Of a stretch of 64,000 bases of DNA, positions 59,508 to 64,000 are shown one piece after another. Within the stretch, counting starts at the first letter, position 1. The number at the start of each line of letters is the position of its first letter. Source of the stretch: Caulobacter sp. (GTDB lineage Bacteria > Pseudomonadota > Alphaproteobacteria > Caulobacterales > Caulobacteraceae); the NCBI GenBank assembly GCA_030652755.1, contig JAUSPV010000097.1, positions 1 through 64,000 of the forward strand. Reading direction: 5' to 3'. The notes beneath the pieces are model-generated. The model was not told the origin of the DNA. It saw nothing but the letters and a program-made list of their open reading frames with translations, and searched no databases. The position numbers were made by a program, and so were the translations under genes.

Positions 59508-60206
59508 ATGATCGTGCACAAACCCTTCGGGACGCTCGGCGGCGCTGACCACGGTTGGCTGAAGGCCAAGCACCACTTCTCGTTCGCCAGCTACCACGAC
59601 CCCCGGAACATGAACTGGGGTTCCCTGCGGGTCTGGAACGACGACGAGATCGCCGCCAACTCGGGCTTCCCGCCCCATCCCCACGCCGACATGGAGATCA
59701 TCACCTATGTCCGCGACGGGGCGATCACCCACCAGGACAGCCTGGGCAACAAGGGACGCACCGAGGCCGGCGACGTCCAGGTGATGAGCGCCGGCAGCGG
59801 CATCCGTCACGCCGAATACAATCTGGAGGCTGAGACCACCCGTATCTTCCAGATCTGGATCCAGCCCAACCGCACCGGCGGCGCGCCGTCCTGGGGCGCC
59901 AAGCCGTTCCCCAAGGGTGACCGGTCCGGAAAGTTCGTGACCCTGGCCAGCGGCTTCGAGAACGACAACGACGCCCTGCCGATCCGCACCGACGCCCGCG
60001 TTCTCGGCGCGACGCTGAAGGCCGGCGAGACCGTCGAATACGCGCTCGACGCCAGCCGCCACGCCTATCTGGTGCCGGCGGCGGGCCGGGTCGAGGTCAA
60101 CGGTCTCACCCTGGAGGCCCGCGACGGCGCCGCCATCACCGACGAAACGTCGATCCGGGTCACCGCCCTGGACGACGCCGAACTGGTCCTCGTGGACGCC
60201 GCCTAG
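59508..60206 (+). CDS. pirin family protein
   Basis: [60 protein letters not shown]. Confidence 0.94.
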   Translation: MIVHKPFGTLGGADHGWLKAKHHFSFASYHDPRNMNWGSLRVWNDDEIAANSGFPPHPHADMEIITYVRDGAITHQDSLGNKGRTEAGDVQVMSAGSGIRHAEYNLEAETTRIFQIWIQPNRTGGAPSWGAKPFPKGDRSGKFVTLASGFENDNDALPIRTDARVLGATLKAGETVEYALDASRHAYLVPAAGRVEVNGLTLEARDGAAITDETSIRVTALDDAELVLVDAA

Positions 60207-60243
60207 GCGGCGTCCCTCTTTCCCCGATCCAGCAGGAGCACCC

Positions 60244-60843
60244 ATGCCCAGGATTCTCGTTCTCTACCATTCGGCCTACGGTCACATCGAAACCATGGCC
60301 CAGGCGGTCGCCGACGGCGCCCGCGAGACCGGCGCCCAGGTCGACATCAAGCGCGTGCCCGAGACCGTGCCGGAAGACGTTGCCCGCGCGGCCCACTTCA
60401 AGCTCGACCAGGCCGCGCCGATCGCCACGATCGACGAACTGGCCGACTACGACGCCATCATCATCGGCGTGGGCACGCGGTTTGGCCGGATCAACTCCCA
60501 GATGGCAGCCTTCCTCGACCAGGCTGGCGGTCTGTGGGCCAAGGGCGCGCTGAACGGCAAGGTCGGCGGCGCCTTCACCTCGACGGCCACCCAGCACGGC
60601 GGCCAGGAAACGACGCTGTTCAGCATCATCACCAACCTGCTGCACTTCGGGATGGTGATCGTCGGTCTGGACTACGGCTTCGCCGGGCAGATGAAGCTGG
60701 ACGAGGTCACCGGCGGCAGTCCCTACGGCGCGACCACCATCGCCGGCGGCGACGGCTCGCGTCAGCCCAGCGACAACGAACTGGCCGGCGCCCGTTACCA
60801 GGGCCGCAAGGTCGCGGAGACCGCCGCGAAGCTTCACGGCTAA
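60244..60843 (+). CDS. wrbA: NAD(P)H:quinone oxidoreductase, WrbA type
   Basis: [71 protein letters not shown]. Confidence 0.93.
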   Translation: MPRILVLYHSAYGHIETMAQAVADGARETGAQVDIKRVPETVPEDVARAAHFKLDQAAPIATIDELADYDAIIIGVGTRFGRINSQMAAFLDQAGGLWAKGALNGKVGGAFTSTATQHGGQETTLFSIITNLLHFGMVIVGLDYGFAGQMKLDEVTGGSPYGATTIAGGDGSRQPSDNELAGARYQGRKVAETAAKLHG

Positions 60844-60870
60844 GCAGCCTTCACCTCGGGAAACCGGCTT

Positions 60871-60903
60871 GACCCCGCCTCGCAGGAGGCGGGGTCTTCC
60901 TTG
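60871..60903. terminator. bidirectional rho-independent terminator-like hairpin
   Basis: GACCCCGCCTC-GCAG-GAGGCGGGGTC with TTCCTT; between convergent genes. Confidence 0.75.
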
Positions 60904-60909
60904 TGGAGT

Positions 60910-61953
60910 CTATGGCGTCGACGGCGCCGGATCCTGCCCCAGCCGCAGTCCCATGTTGGCCAGCAGGTATTCCTCGAGGACCGTCGCCGTCGCTTCGCCG
61001 AAGCGCTTCCAGCTCTCGGGCGTGTCGCGTACGCCCTTGAAGTTGGCCTCGATCTGAAGGCCGCAGATCCTGTCGCCGCTCTTGCCGCCGAGCGCCTCCG
61101 CCTCGGCGCCGCAGGTATGACGGCTGGTGTTGTAGCCCCCGGCGAAGTAGCGCGCCGATCCTGGACGCAGGTCCTTGTCGCCCGGAATCGCCGGGAAACC
61201 CGCGCGCGCATACAGAGCGCCGAGGCTCGAGGAGCTCCGCAGCATCTGGGACAGGGTGACGCCCTGCTGCTGCAGCAACGCCCGGATACTCACACGCTCC
61301 CTGAGCGAGTCCTTGCCATCGAGCTCCGTGTCGGATGCATTCAGGTCAGCCGACCTGAGCAGGTAGCCGAGTTCCAGCCGCTGGATCTCGTGGCCGTGGC
61401 CATGGATATCCATGAACCACCCCCGGCCGCTGGTCTTCACGACCTCCGCCTTGGCGACATCAATGAAGGCGTGCCACTCGGCGAAGGCGCGCGCCGCCTC
61501 GGCGTTGCCGCACGCCGCCTCGTCCAGCGGACGGTTCGCGTCGAACTTCCGGCGGGCGAGCCGGTTGATGATCACATGCGGGTAGGTCCCGAAGCGCCGG
61601 AAGTGGGCCTCCCTCATCGCCAGGACGAGCTCGGCGGTGTTGGTGTCGGTCACCAGGACCGCCTCGCCGCCGCAGGACGCCTTGCTGCGATCCGGGATGC
61701 TGTCGGGTCTCAGAGCGCCCCCGTGGGGCGCGGTCAGGATCACCGGCGAGTTCCCGGGGATGTACTGAACGTAGCGGTTCGCGCCGAAATAGGTCTTGCC
61801 GACCCGGTAGGTCGCGGACTCGATCGGCTGCGGCTCGGCCTGCCGGGCGTTCGCCCCGTTGCTGGCGCCGAGCAGACCGCAGGCGACCATGGCCATGCCG
61901 ACGCCCGCGACCCAGGCCGCCCGCTTTCCCGCAAATCCCCACATACCGGACAT
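60910..61953 (-). CDS. secreted N-formylglutamate amidohydrolase-like protein
   Basis: Signal peptide; VILTAPHGG, NRLARRKFDANR, WFMDIHGHGH, LQIEANFKGVRD resemble the FGase fold; start reassigned to 61953. Confidence 0.6.
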   Translation of the reverse strand: MSGMWGFAGKRAAWVAGVGMAMVACGLLGASNGANARQAEPQPIESATYRVGKTYFGANRYVQYIPGNSPVILTAPHGGALRPDSIPDRSKASCGGEAVLVTDTNTAELVLAMREAHFRRFGTYPHVIINRLARRKFDANRPLDEAACGNAEAARAFAEWHAFIDVAKAEVVKTSGRGWFMDIHGHGHEIQRLELGYLLRSADLNASDTELDGKDSLRERVSIRALLQQQGVTLSQMLRSSSSLGALYARAGFPAIPGDKDLRPGSARYFAGGYNTSRHTCGAEAEALGGKSGDRICGLQIEANFKGVRDTPESWKRFGEATATVLEEYLLANMGLRLGQDPAPSTP

Positions 61954-62082
61954 CCCATGACTCACGACGGCCCAACGCGCCGCCTTACCACCATCACGCG
62001 CCCCAGCGTGGTCGCTGACACCCCCCGACCACAACAGCAAAGACAGCCGAGAGGTATAGCTCCGCGCTATGGCGGCTGAAGC

Positions 62083-63246
62083 CTACGGCTTGGCCAGGAA
62101 CTCACGCTTGATACGTTTGGCCATCGACCAGCGGTGGACCTCCGAGGGGCCGTCGTAGACCCGGAAAGCGCGGATATCGCGGAAGATCTGGTGGACGGGC
62201 GTATCGTCGGTCACGCCCGTGCCGCCCAGCACCTGGACGCAGCGGTCGGCGACGCGGAACAGCGCCTCCGACACCGCCACCTTGGCGAGACTGGATTCGG
62301 CCGTGCCCGACCCGTGGCCGCCGGCGTCCAGAACGCCCGCGCACCAGTCGATGGTCAGCTCGGCCTGCTTCAGGTCGATCTCGTTGTCGGCCAGCATGAA
62401 GCCGACGCCCTCGTGGTCGACCAGCGGCTTGCCGAAGGCATGGCGGCGGCAGGCGTACGCGACGGCGATGTCGTGCGCCCGCCGGGCGGCGCCCCACCAG
62501 CGCATGCAGTGGGTCAGCCGGGCCGGGGCCAGCCGCACCTGGGCGTATTTGAAGCCCTCGTTGGCCTCGCCGAGAATCTGGTCGGCGGAGACCCGGACGT
62601 TGTCCAGCTTCACCATGGCGTGGCCGCCCGGCATCGTCCGGTCGATGGTGTCCAGCACCCGGGTGATCGAGATGCCCGGCGCGGTCATCGGGGCAAGGAA
62701 CATGGTCGCCCCATGGTCGGTCTTGGCCATGATGATGGCGTGCGCGGCGCCCTCCGCGCCGGTGATGAGGGTCTTTGCGCCGTTGATGACCCAGTGGTTG
62801 CCGTCCTGCACCGCGGTGGTCTTCATCATCGAGGGATCGGAGCCGGCGCCGCCGTCTGGCTCGGTCATCATGAAGGCGGTGCGGATGTCGCCGGCGGCCA
62901 GCGGGCGCAGCACCTCGTCCTTCTGAGCGACGCTGCCGATCTTCTCGATCAGGCACATGTTGCCCTCGTCCGGCGCCATCAGGTTCAGCGCGATCGGACC
63001 GAGCAGCGAGTAGCCGGCGGCGCGGAAGACGATGGCGATCTCGCGGTGGTTCAGCCCGTGACCGCCGTATTCCACCCCGACATGCGGCGCGAGCAGCCCC
63101 TGGGCCGCAGCCTTGCGCTGAAGCTCGACGCGCAGGTCATCCGACGGACCGTGTTTGTCGATCCGCGGGTCGTGCTCGAAAGGGATAACGTGCTCGTGCA
63201 GGAATGCGTCAACACGGTTGGCGAGGGCATGGGCGCGGTCGGACAT
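62083..63246 (-). CDS. acyl-CoA dehydrogenase family protein
   Basis: AFMMTEPDGGAGSDPSMMKTTAV; IRAFRVYDGPSEVHRWSMAKRI; ATG at 63246. Confidence 0.93.
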   Translation of the reverse strand: MSDRAHALANRVDAFLHEHVIPFEHDPRIDKHGPSDDLRVELQRKAAAQGLLAPHVGVEYGGHGLNHREIAIVFRAAGYSLLGPIALNLMAPDEGNMCLIEKIGSVAQKDEVLRPLAAGDIRTAFMMTEPDGGAGSDPSMMKTTAVQDGNHWVINGAKTLITGAEGAAHAIIMAKTDHGATMFLAPMTAPGISITRVLDTIDRTMPGGHAMVKLDNVRVSADQILGEANEGFKYAQVRLAPARLTHCMRWWGAARRAHDIAVAYACRRHAFGKPLVDHEGVGFMLADNEIDLKQAELTIDWCAGVLDAGGHGSGTAESSLAKVAVSEALFRVADRCVQVLGGTGVTDDTPVHQIFRDIRAFRVYDGPSEVHRWSMAKRIKREFLAKP

Positions 63247-63420
63247 CGAAATCTCTCTGGGCAAGTCAGCGCTGCGCGAGGGCAGGTCGCCTCGCACGGC
63301 AGGGGTTTAGAGGAGGTGGCGCGGAACGGCCATCACCGGTGGCCGCCATTTCCGGAGGTTGACGCAGATCAAGGCGGGGGTTGGGCCATCGCGCCACCTT
63401 GGCGGCACAGGAGACTTCAG

Positions 63421-63558
63421 ATGCTGCAAATCCTCACGGCGCTCCCGCCGATCCACCTCGCCTATCTGGCCACGGCCGCCGCCGCCTTCAGCCTGTTCGG
63501 CGCAACCCTCTGCATTGTCCACGTCTGGACAAACATTCCGACCCGTCGCGGTTCCTGA
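63421..63558 (+). CDS. small single-TM protein (45 aa), hypothetical
   Basis: ATG behind AGGAGA; MLQILTALPPIHLAYLATAAAAFSLFGATLCIVHVWTNIPTRRGS. Confidence 0.4.
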   Translation: MLQILTALPPIHLAYLATAAAAFSLFGATLCIVHVWTNIPTRRGS

Positions 63559-63624
63559 GGCCACGACGCAGGTCCCCGGGCCAAGGGCTCCCCCGTCACG
63601 AGTCCGGGGACCGACCCTTCCCGA

Positions 63625-64000
63625 TCAGTTCACGCGCCGCTCGCGACCGGCCCAGTAGGGTTCGCGGAGCTCGCGGCGCAGGATCTTGCCGGATGGGTTC
63701 CTCGGCAGGGCGTCGATGAAATCCACGCTCTTGGGCGCCTTGAAAGCCGCGATGCGGGTGCGGGCGAAGGCGATGATCTCTTCGGGGGTCGCTGTCATGC
63801 CGGGCTTCAACGCCACCACGGCCTTGACCGCCTCGCCCCACTTCTCGTCGGGGATGCCGATCACCGCGACCTCGGCGACGGCGGGATGGCCGTAGACGGC
63901 GCTCTCGACCTCGGCCGGGTAGATGTTCTCCGCGCCGGAGATGATCATGTCCTTCACCCGGTCGTGGATGAAGAGATAGCCGTCCTCGTCCAGGTAGCCG
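63625..64000 (-). CDS. AMP-binding acyl-CoA synthetase, C-terminal part (runs off window end)
   Basis: [32 protein letters not shown]...[27 protein letters not shown]; reading frame open to base 64000. Confidence 0.92.
   Translation of the reverse strand, partial: GYLDEDGYLFIHDRVKDMIISGAENIYPAEVESAVYGHPAVAEVAVIGIPDEKWGEAVKAVVALKPGMTATPEEIIAFARTRIAAFKAPKSVDFIDALPRNPSGKILRRELREPYWAGRERRVN

Overview
High-GC bacterial chromosomal window, probably alphaproteobacterial and Caulobacterales-like (inferred from gene style, not proven). It opens with a 57-nt poly-C run that looks like a contig edge or sequencing artefact. I saw no rRNA, tRNA, IS element or CRISPR. The content is accessory catabolism and TonB-linked uptake: (1) an aromatic ring-cleavage cluster (~1.8-8.0 kb); (2) an S9 peptidase/TonB receptor/FecR/FecI surface-signalling module (~8.0-14.7 kb); (3) a GMC oxidoreductase/Gfo-Idh-MocA/three TIM-barrel/SSS-symporter sugar or glycoside module (~14.8-21.8 kb); (4) a TonB receptor/acyl-CoA ligase/TetR/carboxylesterase/MFS block (~21.9-29.6 kb) whose two outer promoters share a 30-bp motif; (5) an operon of two tiny unknown ORFs + D-aminoacylase-like amidohydrolase + FAD oxidoreductase + TetR (~29.9-34.3 kb), preceded by a perfect 18-bp palindrome; (6) an iron/heme locus with Fur-like boxes (two TonB receptors, DUF6607, two PepSY proteins, ApbE-DUF2271 fusion, DUF4198; ~34.4-44.5 kb); (7) a lipid/terpenoid-type catabolic region with a CYP153-like P450, EcKL-like kinase, CoA ligases, six acyl-CoA dehydrogenases and an aldehyde dehydrogenase (~44.6-64 kb). 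The best candidates for something under-described are the shared-motif uptake module, the small-ORF/amidohydrolase operon, the keto-glycoside-like module and the possible ApbE/PepSY flavinylation link. All functional assignments come from reading translated motifs by eye; no searches were run.
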